55,739 bases of DNA from Natronomonas sp. CBA1123 (GTDB lineage: Archaea; Halobacteriota; Halobacteria; Halobacteriales; Haloarculaceae): assembly GCF_009741925.1 (NCBI RefSeq), contig NZ_WPCC01000020.1, positions 1 to 55,739 of the forward strand, read 5' to 3'. This document shows, one piece after another, positions 7,827 through 15,081 of the stretch. Position numbers and translations under genes: made by a program. The notes beneath the pieces were generated by a model. The model was not told the DNA's origin. It was given only the letters and a program-made list of their open reading frames with translations, and made no database searches. Numbering within the stretch: position 1 is the stretch's first letter; every line of letters begins with the position of its first letter.

Positions 7827-8596
7827 CGTACCTGAAACGGCGGGAACAAATCGAGGAGCAGTCCCGGTCGGTCAGCCTCGCCGGCCGCGACGGCGCTCGG
7901 TGTGGCGAACGACTCCGCCTCGAGGAACGACGCGAACGACTCGCGTGCGCCGTGGACGGCGTGGATGTTCGGGTGAGACAGCAACAGCGACCCGTCCTCG
8001 GCGGCCGCCGCCATCCGGTCGGTGACTGCCGGTCCGTCGTGGCCTCGCTCGAACAACTGGAGGTCGTAGGGCGATTCGGGTTGGAGGAACGTAATCGAGG
8101 TATCGACGCCGGACGGTTCGGCGCCGACTATCCACTCGATGCCGTGTTCTTCGGCCGCTCGAACGGTTCCCGAACTGCATCGCATGAACGGGATGTGAAA
8201 GCCCGTCGGTCGAGCGTCGAGGTCCGCCTCGAAACGGTCGAGGATGGCCGTCAGTTCCTCGTCGACCGTCTCGTAGGGCGTCTCCATGTAGGAGGTGTGC
8301 CGATAGCCGTGGACGACAACTTCGGCGCCCGACTCGAGGAGTCGGCCGACGCCGTCGCGGACGGCCTCGTCTTCGAGGTGTATCGCCGGCACGGAGACGC
8401 CGGCGGAGACGTCGGCGGCTCCCAGGGCGTCGACGAGCCAGTCGATGCCGTCCTCGAAGACGTCGTAGGCGATGTGTTCGATGCGGGTCTCGAGGCTCGT
8501 CTCGGGGTCGAGGTTCCGGACGAACTTGAGGTACGGACTGAGTGCTCGGCGTTTCTGGTCGTGGGCGGTCGTTGGGTCGTTGAATCGTTCTGTCAT
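7823..8596 (-). CDS. Polysaccharide deacetylase-like protein
   Basis: 257 residues with the NodB-type barrel pattern: SAGVSVPAIHLEDEAVR, then AEVVVHGYRHTSYM (metal-binding HxxxH near residues 94-98), then RPTGFHIPFMRCS and a C-terminal LLLSHPNIHAVHG. The usual first-motif TFDD is not evident, so the reaction could be hydrolysis of a small amide instead of a sugar N-acetyl group. The gene begins 22 bases after the CitE-like gene and overlaps the DJ-1 start, which places it in a catabolic operon. ATG 8596 was chosen over an upstream one that overlaps the CitE gene. Confidence 0.75.
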   Translation of the reverse strand: MTERFNDPTTAHDQKRRALSPYLKFVRNLDPETSLETRIEHIAYDVFEDGIDWLVDALGAADVSAGVSVPAIHLEDEAVRDGVGRLLESGAEVVVHGYRHTSYMETPYETVDEELTAILDRFEADLDARPTGFHIPFMRCSSGTVRAAEEHGIEWIVGAEPSGVDTSITFLQPESPYDLQLFERGHDGPAVTDRMAAAAEDGSLLLSHPNIHAVHGARESFASFLEAESFATPSAVAAGEADRPGLLLDLFPPFQVR

Positions 8597-8618
8597 GGTA
8601 CGTTGTTTCGTCGTCGTT

Positions 8619-9569
8619 TTACTCCGGTCGTAACTCCGAGAAGTCGACATCGCCGAAGTCGACGTCGAGGTCGTCGGCGAACGCTTCGGCGTACTCGATG
8701 TAGCGGCGAGCGGTCTCGATGTTGGCGATGTCTATCATGTCACCTTCATACCGGACGGCGCTTTTGCCCTCGTTTTCGGCCTCCAGTAGCGCCTCCATCG
8801 CACCCACCCAGTACTCGACGGTGTCGGCATCGGGTAGGAAGATTTCGTTGGCGTGTTCGACGTGGGAGGGGTGGATGACGAGATAGCCGGTGTAGCCCAT
8901 CTCCCGGGAGAACTGCATGTCCTTCCGGAGTCCCTCGATGTCACCCACGTCGACGTAGGTGCCGGCGAGCGGGAACTCGATTTCTGCGGCGCGAGCGTCC
9001 ATCAGCGCCTGTTCGCGGAGGTGCAGCGTCTCCAGTCCCTCCCGTCCGGGACCGGTCCACTCGAAGCCGAGCGCGCGGTTCGTGTCGGTGCCTTTCACGG
9101 CGCCACAGCCGATGGTGCCGACCCGGTCGGCAGCCTCACAGAGTTCGTACACCTGCCGCATCGCTTGGGCGGTTTCGACGCTGACGGTCAACTCGATGCC
9201 GCCGACCTCCAGGCCCTCCCGGCGCTCGATGTGAGTCAACACCGTATCGAGCCGTTCGATGTCGTTCGGTTCCCGGACCTTCGGGACGGTTATCGCCTCC
9301 AGTTCCTCACAGGCGATGGCCTCGAAATCGTGTTCGGCGAAGCCCTCGCTTGCGTTGGGGTGGGCGTTGACGCGGACGTGGACGCGCTGGCCCTCGGCGT
9401 GGAGTTTCGGGAGGTGTTCGGCGACGATGTCGCGGGCGGCCTCCTTCTCTTCGGGTGGGACCGAATCCTCCAAATCGAGGATGATGACGTCGGCGTCGTT
9501 CTCGTGGGCGCTTTCGACCCAGCCCTCACGATTCCCGGGAATGAACAGCACTGAGCGAGCGGGTTCCAT
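8619..9569 (-). CDS. HpcH/HpaI aldolase family CoA-ester lyase (CitE-like)
   Basis: 316 residues, the usual size for CitE, malyl-CoA and citramalyl-CoA lyases. Visible marks: RSVLFIPGN at the start, ADVIILDLEDSVPPEEK, RVNAHPN, the metal Glu in ELTVSVETAQAM, and CGAVKGTDTNRALG with the second metal ligand. The family splits (3S)-malyl-, beta-methylmalyl- or citramalyl-CoA to acetyl-/propionyl-CoA plus glyoxylate or pyruvate. The substrate cannot be fixed from sequence. It follows the LLM oxidoreductase by 41 bases and has its own TATA-like box at about 9592-9600. Confidence 0.85.
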   Translation of the reverse strand: MEPARSVLFIPGNREGWVESAHENDADVIILDLEDSVPPEEKEAARDIVAEHLPKLHAEGQRVHVRVNAHPNASEGFAEHDFEAIACEELEAITVPKVREPNDIERLDTVLTHIERREGLEVGGIELTVSVETAQAMRQVYELCEAADRVGTIGCGAVKGTDTNRALGFEWTGPGREGLETLHLREQALMDARAAEIEFPLAGTYVDVGDIEGLRKDMQFSREMGYTGYLVIHPSHVEHANEIFLPDADTVEYWVGAMEALLEAENEGKSAVRYEGDMIDIANIETARRYIEYAEAFADDLDVDFGDVDFSELRPE

Positions 9570-9590
9570 GTATCGAACTCGTCGGAGGAC

Positions 9591-9600
9591 TCCTTATACC
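9591..9600 (-). promoter_or_regulatory. TATA-like box for the CitE-like gene
   Basis: The minus strand reads aaggtataag, centred about 26 bases before ATG 9569. It gives the CitE-deacetylase-DJ-1 set its own leaderless promoter within the longer gene row. Confidence 0.5.
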
Positions 9601-9610
9601 TTGTCCCGAA

Positions 9611-10609
9611 TCACAGGTCGGCGACGCGTGGGATTACCTCCTCTCCGAGCAGGTCGATGGCGTCGACGGCGCGTTCGTGGTCCATTCCGGGCCACTGGAC
9701 GCGGGCGACGAGGTGGTCGACGCCGAGGGTCTCGTTAAGCGATTCGAGGTCGGCGACCACCTCATCGGGCGTGCCGATGAGATACCGACCTTCGCTGACT
9801 CGCTCGAAGCGCTCCCGTCTGCTCAAATCCTCGCCGTCGTCGTCGATGATGCCCCACTCCGACAGCGAGTCGAACTTGTCGAGGATGTACGGCGCGGCGG
9901 TGTCGATGGCTTTCTCGGTCGTCTCGGCGACGTACACGTCGCGTCGAATCGGCCGGCAGGACGGCTCCTCGGTGAGTTCGCGCTCGTAGAGCCCGACGGC
10001 CTTCTTCAGTTTCGAGACGGGCGAGACGGGGTCGATGAGCCACGCGTCGCCGAGAGCGGCGGCCCGCCGGACGGCCGAGGGTGCCGACCCGCCGAGCCAT
10101 ATCGGCGGCCCGGATTCCTGTACCGGACGCGGGCGGAGCGTCACGTCCTCGAAGGCGTAGTGGTCGCCGTCGTAGGAGACGTCGTCCTCACTCCACAGCG
10201 CCCGGAGGATTTCGACGCCTTCAGTGACGCGGCCGGCGCGTTCGGCCTTGTCGACGCCGACGGTGTCGAACTCGGCGTCGCGGTAGCCGGCGGCGGCACC
10301 GAAAACGACGTTTCCGCCCGAAATCACGTCGAGCGTGGCGACGCGCTCGGCGACCAGCGCGGGGTTGTGCAGCGGCAACAGACAGACGCTCGTCCCGACG
10401 CGGACGTCGCCGTCGAACTCCGCGGCGAGACGGGCGAGCGTCTGGAAGTTGTCGAAGTAGATGTCGTCGGTGAAGTGGTGTTCGCCGACGAACAATCCCT
10501 CGAAGCCGCTCGATTCGGCGATTCGAGCCTGTTCGAGCAACTCGGTGAGACACGTCTCGGGGTCGCGGTCGCCGGGGTGTTGCGTCAGCCCCATCAGGCT
10601 GACGTCCAC
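9611..10609 (-). CDS. LLM class (luciferase-like) flavin or F420-dependent oxidoreductase
   Basis: 332 residues of luciferase-like TIM barrel: GFEGLFVGEHHFTDDIYFDN near the start, VRVGTSVCLLPLHNPALVAE, then NVVFGAAAGYRDAEFD. These are typical of bacterial-luciferase-type monooxygenases and F420-dependent reductases; haloarchaea make F420. GTG 10609 was chosen because it falls 2 bases after the stop of the previous gene and starts the usual VSLMGLTQ segment; ATG 10594 is the alternative. It probably forms one transcript with the DUF6282 gene before it. Confidence 0.85.
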   Translation of the reverse strand: MDVSLMGLTQHPGDRDPETCLTELLEQARIAESSGFEGLFVGEHHFTDDIYFDNFQTLARLAAEFDGDVRVGTSVCLLPLHNPALVAERVATLDVISGGNVVFGAAAGYRDAEFDTVGVDKAERAGRVTEGVEILRALWSEDDVSYDGDHYAFEDVTLRPRPVQESGPPIWLGGSAPSAVRRAAALGDAWLIDPVSPVSKLKKAVGLYERELTEEPSCRPIRRDVYVAETTEKAIDTAAPYILDKFDSLSEWGIIDDDGEDLSRRERFERVSEGRYLIGTPDEVVADLESLNETLGVDHLVARVQWPGMDHERAVDAIDLLGEEVIPRVADL

Positions 10610-10611
10610 GG

Positions 10612-11508
10612 TCAGGCACCTCCGAAGATGGTTTCTGGGTTGTCCCGCGCCATCTGCTCGATGTCGGCACGCGGGATGCCGGCGGCTTCGAGGTCGGCGT
10701 GGAACGCCGCCAGCGCGTCCGGTGGCGACATCCGACCCGGTTGGCCGTAGTCCGTCGAAAGCAGGTTGTGTTCGGGACCCGTCGCCTCGATGCCGGCGAC
10801 GATTTCGTCGAACATCGCGCCGTCGGCGAAGGCGTCGTGGGCCGCCTCCGGAGCCTCCGGAAGGAACAACTCCCGGACGGTCTCGTCGGAGACGATGGAG
10901 CAGCGTTCGAAGTACACCCCATCGCGGGCCAGTCGAGCCTGGTGTTCGGGAGTGAGACCGACGCCGTCGCGGGCGGCGTGGAACTCCGGGTGCGTCACGA
11001 TGACCTCGCCGTCGACCTCCGTGACGGCGTCGACGACGGCCTCGACCTCCTCGACGCCGATGTGACCCGTCCCGACGACCATCCCGTCGTTTACCGTCTC
11101 CGAAATCACCGACCAGACGCCGTCTTTCAGTTCGTCGTTCCCGTTCAGCAGGTCGATGGTTTTCGGTTCGCCCTGTTCGAGCATGTTCCGTTTGGCGGTC
11201 ATCGTCGGGAGTTCGACGCGACTGGCACCCATCCGGGCGGCGGCGATGACGGCGTCGATGTTGATGCCGCCGACCGAGCGGTTCAAAACGACCGTCGACG
11301 CGAGACGGATGTCGGAATCGCAGGCCCGCTCGACGAGCGCCGCCGCCATCGTCGTCGGGGCGTGGTGGTTCTTGAGAACCAATCCACCCATGCCGGCATC
11401 GGCGGCGCGCCGAGCGAGTTCCACGATGTCGTGCTTTCTGTCGGTTACGTCCGGTCCCGCGTGGACGTGTGTGTCCCACGCGCCGGCGACGGGGTGCTGA
11501 GTGTCCAT
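10612..11508 (-). CDS. DUF6282 amidohydrolase-like protein
   Basis: 298 residues resembling the DUF6282 family (amidohydrolase-like metal-dependent barrel). Metal-binding candidates are DTHVHAGPD near residue 13, LKNHHAPT near 46, GTGHIGVEE near 146, IVTHPEFH near 170 and STDYGQPG near 253. The reaction is unknown; the fold predicts hydrolysis or decarboxylation of a small acid or lactone. ATG 11508 was preferred to GTG 11541 because the TATA-like word at 11542-11550 abuts the GTG. It is the first gene of the leftward cluster with LLM oxidoreductase and CitE-like lyase. Confidence 0.75.
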   Translation of the reverse strand: MDTQHPVAGAWDTHVHAGPDVTDRKHDIVELARRAADAGMGGLVLKNHHAPTTMAAALVERACDSDIRLASTVVLNRSVGGINIDAVIAAARMGASRVELPTMTAKRNMLEQGEPKTIDLLNGNDELKDGVWSVISETVNDGMVVGTGHIGVEEVEAVVDAVTEVDGEVIVTHPEFHAARDGVGLTPEHQARLARDGVYFERCSIVSDETVRELFLPEAPEAAHDAFADGAMFDEIVAGIEATGPEHNLLSTDYGQPGRMSPPDALAAFHADLEAAGIPRADIEQMARDNPETIFGGA

Positions 11509-11541
11509 CTGTTGTCCTCGGGGTGTGTGTATTCTTGCCAC

Positions 11542-11550
11542 GAGTATTAA
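11542..11550 (-). promoter_or_regulatory. TATA-like box for the DUF6282-LLM operon
   Basis: The minus strand reads ttaatactc, centred 38 bases before ATG 11508. This implies a leader of about 10 bases and argues against the GTG at 11541 as start. Confidence 0.45.
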
Positions 11551-11600
11551 GCCCTCTGGGACAGGTCAGTTCCGTTTCACGACGGGCCCGCGGCGCTCAA

Positions 11601-11610
11601 CTTATTTATG
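11601..11610 (+). promoter_or_regulatory. TATA-like box upstream of the mini-frame at 11632
   Basis: The word cttatttatg is centred 26 bases before ATG 11632, not before the real gene start at 11664. Confidence 0.5.
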
Positions 11611-11631
11611 CACAGGACGCGACGAACGCGT

Positions 11632-11673
11632 ATGAACCAACGTACAGCCGTCCGCTGGGGGCGATGTCCGTGA
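11632..11673 (+). other. Possible 13-residue leaderless mini-frame before the PanE-like gene
   Basis: ATG 11632 falls where transcription should start, so a leaderless mRNA would begin here. The frame encodes 13 residues (MNQRTAVRWGRCP) and its stop lies inside the next gene, overlapping its ATG at 11664. It could drive reinitiation or attenuation, or be chance. Confidence 0.35.
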
Positions 11674-12584
11674 ACATCGCGGTCATCGGCGCCGGCGCCC
11701 TCGGTTGTCTGTTCGGCGGCCGCCTCACCGAGAGCGGCCACGACGTCCACCTCCTGCACTACCGGCAGTCGTACGTCGACCGGTTGAACGAAGAGGGCTT
11801 GACAATCGAGAGCGAGGACGGCGAGACGACCGACATCGCCGTCAGGGCGACGACCGACGCCAGCGAGGTCGGCCCCGTTGACTTCGCAATCGTCTTTGTC
11901 AAATCCCACCAGACCGAGGCGGCGCTGGCCGAACACGCCGCCTGTATCGGTCCCGAGACCGACCTGCTGTCGCTGCAGAACGGTCTCAGACACTACGACA
12001 GACTGCTCGACGTCGTCGGGGAAGACCGCGCCTTCGCAGGCGTGACGTATCAGGGCGCCGTCGCCGAGGAGCCGGGATACGTTCGCGTGACATCGGGCGG
12101 TCCTTCGACGTTCGGTGGGACGAACGACGCTGGTGCACGCCGAATCGAGTCCGCCCTCGAGGACGCCGGCTTCCCCGTCGAGTTGGTCGACGACCCGCGA
12201 GCGTACATCTGGGCCAAACAGCTGATGAGCCTCCCCATCAAGCCGCTGGCGGCGCTGACACACCTCTCGAACGGCGAACTCGTCGCGACGCCGGAGACGC
12301 GGGAATTGATGGAGCAAATCGTCGCCGAGGCCGAAGCCGTCGCCGAGTGCCGCGGCATCGACATCCCGATGGACGACCCGATGGAAGAGGTCGTCACCAC
12401 TTGCGAGGAGTCACACTCACACTACTCCAGTATGCTGCAGGACGTTCGGGCCGAACGGAAGACCGAAATCGACGACGTGAACGGCGCTATCGTCGACATC
12501 GCCCACGAGGAGGGCGTCGACGTACCGGTGAACGAACTCGCGACGAACCTCGTTCGGGCCTTAGAGAAGAGCTACCTCGACTGA
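11664..12584 (+). CDS. Ketopantoate reductase-like (PanE/ApbA family) oxidoreductase
   Basis: 306 residues with an N-terminal dinucleotide-binding site (VIGAGALGCLFGGRL) and the family's NADP domain and helical C-domain. The catalytic Lys lies in WAKQLMSLPIKPLAAL, near residue 183. Two asparagines that bind ketopantoate in E. coli PanE are Ser and Lys at the matching spacing, while the late SMLQD and TEIDDVNG segments are kept. It probably reduces another 2-oxo acid or oxidises a 2-hydroxyacid. It faces the DUF6282 operon divergently and converges on the thioesterase gene. Confidence 0.8.
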   Translation: MSVNIAVIGAGALGCLFGGRLTESGHDVHLLHYRQSYVDRLNEEGLTIESEDGETTDIAVRATTDASEVGPVDFAIVFVKSHQTEAALAEHAACIGPETDLLSLQNGLRHYDRLLDVVGEDRAFAGVTYQGAVAEEPGYVRVTSGGPSTFGGTNDAGARRIESALEDAGFPVELVDDPRAYIWAKQLMSLPIKPLAALTHLSNGELVATPETRELMEQIVAEAEAVAECRGIDIPMDDPMEEVVTTCEESHSHYSSMLQDVRAERKTEIDDVNGAIVDIAHEEGVDVPVNELATNLVRALEKSYLD

Positions 12585-12585
12585 T

Positions 12586-13020
12586 TCACGTCCCGCTTTC
12601 GTCGACGTAGTAGGAGGCGCGGCCGACGGCGACGGTGGTCCACTCGCCGGGGTCGCGCTCGGAGTCGATATCGCACTCGATGACGACGAGCGAGCGCCCG
12701 TGACGCCGGACGCGGGCTTCCGCCCGCAGGTCGCCGGTCGCCGGCCGGAGATACGAGAGGTTCATTTCGGTCGTGGCGTAGAGCGCCGTGTCGGGGTCCT
12801 CGAGCACCGTTCGGAGTGCGGTGCCAGCAGCGTTGTCCAAAAGCGTCGCGAGAACGCCACCGTGGAGCGTATCGCCGTTGGGGTTCGTGAGTTCCGCGCG
12901 GTGGGGCAGGCCGAGTACGGCGCGGCCCTCCGCTTCGGACTCGATGAAGACGCCGAGCCACGACAGCAGGCCGGTCTCGGCGACGACTCGCTCGGAGGCC
13001 GTCTCGGGTGCGTTCGTCAT
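12586..13020 (-). CDS. PaaI-type hotdog thioesterase
   Basis: 144 residues. The hotdog signature is NGDTLHGGVLATLLDNAAGTAL (Asn, His-Gly-Gly and the Asp near 66 as in PaaI thioesterases), followed by ATTEMNLSYLRPATGDL. The family hydrolyses acyl-CoA thioesters in the cytoplasm. It starts 3 bases after the SDR gene, which itself follows the BKACE gene, so the three form one leftward cassette. That order resembles carnitine breakdown, where a hotdog thioesterase releases the acyl-CoA formed by the BKACE enzyme. Confidence 0.85.
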   Translation of the reverse strand: MTNAPETASERVVAETGLLSWLGVFIESEAEGRAVLGLPHRAELTNPNGDTLHGGVLATLLDNAAGTALRTVLEDPDTALYATTEMNLSYLRPATGDLRAEARVRRHGRSLVVIECDIDSERDPGEWTTVAVGRASYYVDESGT

Positions 13021-13023
13021 GGC

Positions 13024-13797
13024 TTACTTCGGGTCCTCGGAGTGCGGTGGAACGCCCCGGACGGTCAGGATTTCCCCGTCGATGAACGACGCCGCCGGAC
13101 TGGCGAGGAACTCGACGACGTCGGCGATTTCGGCCGTCGTTCCGGTCTTTCGGTCCACTTCCGAGCGGTCGATGTCGGCGGGGTCGGTGTCGCCGGCGGT
13201 GACCGCACCGGGCGTGGCGATAAAGCCCGGCGCGACGCAGTTGACGCGGACGCCATCCGAGGCCCACTCGCTGGCCAGCGATTTCGTGAGGTTGTTGACG
13301 CCGGCTTTCGCGGCACCGTAGTGGGTTTCGTGAGGGGCGGCCTCCTGGCTCCGGACGCTGGAGATGTTGACGACCGACCCGCCGCCGTCCTGGAGCGCCT
13401 CGCGGGCGGCGTGGGTGCAGTTGAACACGCCGTGGAGGTTGATGTCGACGATGGTCTTCCAGCCGTTCTCGCTGAGGTCGTTGAAATCACATTTGAAGAC
13501 GGCGCCGGCGTTGTTTACGAGGACATCGAGACCGCCGAACTCCTCGACGGTGGTCTCGACCATCGCCTCGACGGAGTCGCGGTCCCGTACGTCACACTCG
13601 ATTGGGAGAACCCGCCCCGGCGCGTCGCCGTCGTTGATTTCTTCGGCGACGGGGTCGACGTTGTCCTGCTCGCGGGAACAGATGGTCGTGTCGACGCCCT
13701 GGGCGGCGAAGCCCTCGGCGATTCGTCGGCCAATACCGCTGGACGCACCGGTGACGATGGCACTCGAGCCATCGACGGTGAACTTGTTGTCGGACAT
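13024..13797 (-). CDS. Short-chain dehydrogenase/reductase (FabG-like)
   Basis: 257 residues, a classical SDR. It has the NAD(P) motif TGASSGIG near residue 17, NNAG near 95, a Ser in NISSVRS and the catalytic pair in HYGAAKAG (Tyr and Lys four apart). The C-terminal GEILTVRGV segment is like other FabG proteins. In this cassette a plausible role is oxidation of a beta-hydroxy acid to the beta-keto acid used by BKACE. A TATA-like word at 13823-13833 lies 31 bases before the start, so it can be transcribed apart from BKACE. Confidence 0.85.
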   Translation of the reverse strand: MSDNKFTVDGSSAIVTGASSGIGRRIAEGFAAQGVDTTICSREQDNVDPVAEEINDGDAPGRVLPIECDVRDRDSVEAMVETTVEEFGGLDVLVNNAGAVFKCDFNDLSENGWKTIVDINLHGVFNCTHAAREALQDGGGSVVNISSVRSQEAAPHETHYGAAKAGVNNLTKSLASEWASDGVRVNCVAPGFIATPGAVTAGDTDPADIDRSEVDRKTGTTAEIADVVEFLASPAASFIDGEILTVRGVPPHSEDPK

Positions 13798-13822
13798 GCT
13801 GAAGCGTGGATAGATTCGGTGT

Positions 13823-13833
13823 GTGCTTAACTG
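13823..13833 (-). promoter_or_regulatory. TATA-like box for the SDR-thioesterase pair
   Basis: The minus strand reads acagttaagca around a centre 31 bases before ATG 13797. It lies in the 42-base gap after the BKACE gene. Confidence 0.45.
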
Positions 13834-13839
13834 TAGGGG

Positions 13840-14775
13840 TCAGAACGCGACGTTCTCCTGTCCCTTCAAATCGAGGAACGACCGGACTTCGTCGGGGGAG
13901 GCGATTTCGCGGCCGGTCACCTCTTTGGTCAAATCGACCATCTTCTCGACCTGCTGGGCGTTGCTCTCGGCGAGTTCGCCCTTCCGGATGTAGAGGCTGT
14001 CTTCGAGGCCGACGCGGGCGTGTCCGCCCATGCTGACCGCCGTGGTGCCGAGGGCCATCTGCATGCGGCCGGCACCGATGACCGAAAACGAGAACTCGTC
14101 GCCGAACAGTTTCTCGGCGGTGTCGACCAGGTGCAGCAGGTGGTCGTGGTCGGCGCTGATGCCGCCGTGAATCCCCATCACGAACTGGATGTGGATGGGC
14201 GTCTCGAGGATGCCGCGGTCGACGAAGTGCTTGGCATTGTAGAGGTGGCCAACGTCGTAACACTCCAGTTCCGGCTTCGTGCCGTGTGACTCGAACATCG
14301 GCAGAATCGTTTCGAGGGACTCGAAGGAGTTCGGGAAGATGAGGTCGCGAGTCCCCTCGAGATACTCCGTCTCCCACTCGTATTTGAACTCCTCGAAGGC
14401 GTCGAGGATGGGGTAGAGCCCGAAGTTTATCGACCCCATGTTACAGGAGGCCATCTCGGGTTCCAGTTCGGGGACGACGGCGGTTCGCTCCTCGACGGTC
14501 ATCGTCGGCGCGCCGCCGGTCGTCGGCTGGACGACGGCGTCACAGCGGTCCTTGACGCGTTCGGCCACATCACGGAACAACTCGAGGTCCGAGGTCGGTT
14601 CGCCGTTTTCGGGGTCTCGGACGTGGAGGTGGACGATGCTGGCGCCCGCCTCGGCAGCCCCGACCGCCTCCTCGACGATTTCGTCGGGCGTTATCGGCAG
14701 GTGCGGCGACATGGTCGGCACGTGGATGGCACCCGTCACTGCACACGTTACTATCGCTTTATCGAGCTTCCTCAT
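13840..14775 (-). CDS. Beta-keto acid cleavage enzyme (BKACE, DUF849)
   Basis: 311 residues. BKACE (Kce-type) proteins use a zinc ion to condense a beta-keto acid with acetyl-CoA, giving acetoacetyl-CoA and a shorter acyl-CoA. Visible marks are the zinc pair in IVHLHVRD (His near 49 and 51), QPTTGGAP, SCNMGSINFG and the conserved GGHARVGLEDSLY. ATG 14775 was chosen over GTG/ATG further upstream since it starts the typical KAIVTCAVTGA strand. It is followed by an SDR and a thioesterase, and preceded, beyond a palindromic operator, by a divergent IclR regulator. Confidence 0.9.
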   Translation of the reverse strand: MRKLDKAIVTCAVTGAIHVPTMSPHLPITPDEIVEEAVGAAEAGASIVHLHVRDPENGEPTSDLELFRDVAERVKDRCDAVVQPTTGGAPTMTVEERTAVVPELEPEMASCNMGSINFGLYPILDAFEEFKYEWETEYLEGTRDLIFPNSFESLETILPMFESHGTKPELECYDVGHLYNAKHFVDRGILETPIHIQFVMGIHGGISADHDHLLHLVDTAEKLFGDEFSFSVIGAGRMQMALGTTAVSMGGHARVGLEDSLYIRKGELAESNAQQVEKMVDLTKEVTGREIASPDEVRSFLDLKGQENVAF

Positions 14776-14798
14776 GAGGTAGAGTGACACACATGGCC

Positions 14799-14808
14799 GA
14801 ATAAGCGT
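14799..14808 (-). promoter_or_regulatory. TATA-like box for the BKACE gene
   Basis: The minus strand reads cttattcggc around a centre 29-30 bases before ATG 14775. Confidence 0.45.
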
Positions 14809-14920
14809 TCCGGTCAGGATAACTTCGAGAAGATGTGAACGTCCAACACACGCGTTCGGTATCGCTGAACGGGCATCGTCCGTTCGAGGCTCACGGAACC
14901 GACGGTCCGTACGTATTTCG

Positions 14921-14974
14921 ATAACAGTATTATGTTTGTTATTGTGGTGGGCATAACAAACATAGTGTTGTTAT
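14921..14974. promoter_or_regulatory. Tandem palindromic operator, probably bound by the adjacent IclR protein
   Basis: Four copies of a half-site alternate in direction at an exact 16-base step: ATAACA 14921-14926, TGTTAT 14937-14942, ATAACA 14953-14958, TGTTAT 14969-14974. Each pair is therefore ATAACA-N10-TGTTAT, and the pairs are also 10 bases apart. The inner two half-sites extend to a perfect 12-base inverted repeat (14931-14942 with 14953-14964). It sits about 110 bases beyond the BKACE promoter and 75 bases before the IclR promoter. IclR proteins bind palindromes as dimers or paired dimers, which fits. Confidence 0.75.
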
Positions 14975-15049
14975 TCGAGGGGGCCGATTCGGGACGTACG
15001 GGTGCGGACAGTACAGGCAAATATCACGTTAGTCGTTCACCGATGATGA

Positions 15050-15059
15050 ACTTTATTTG
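15050..15059 (+). promoter_or_regulatory. TATA-like box for the IclR gene
   Basis: The word actttatttg is centred 27 bases before ATG 15082, giving a leaderless start. Confidence 0.55.
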
Positions 15060-15081
15060 CTTCGGGATGAAAGGGGAAGAC

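Larger units (their letters stand above)
14776..15081. other. Divergent regulatory region between BKACE and IclR genes
   Basis: 306 bases without a supported gene. It holds the BKACE promoter (TATA-like word near 14799-14808, minus strand), a four-half-site operator at 14921-14974, and the IclR promoter (TATA-like word 15050-15059, plus strand). An in-frame upstream ATG for IclR at 14932 falls inside the operator and is rejected as start. Confidence 0.7.

Noticed and set aside
14932-15081. N-terminal extension of the IclR protein from ATG 14932
   Set aside because: It would start within the palindromic operator and include the TATA box; the helix-turn-helix region is complete from 15082.
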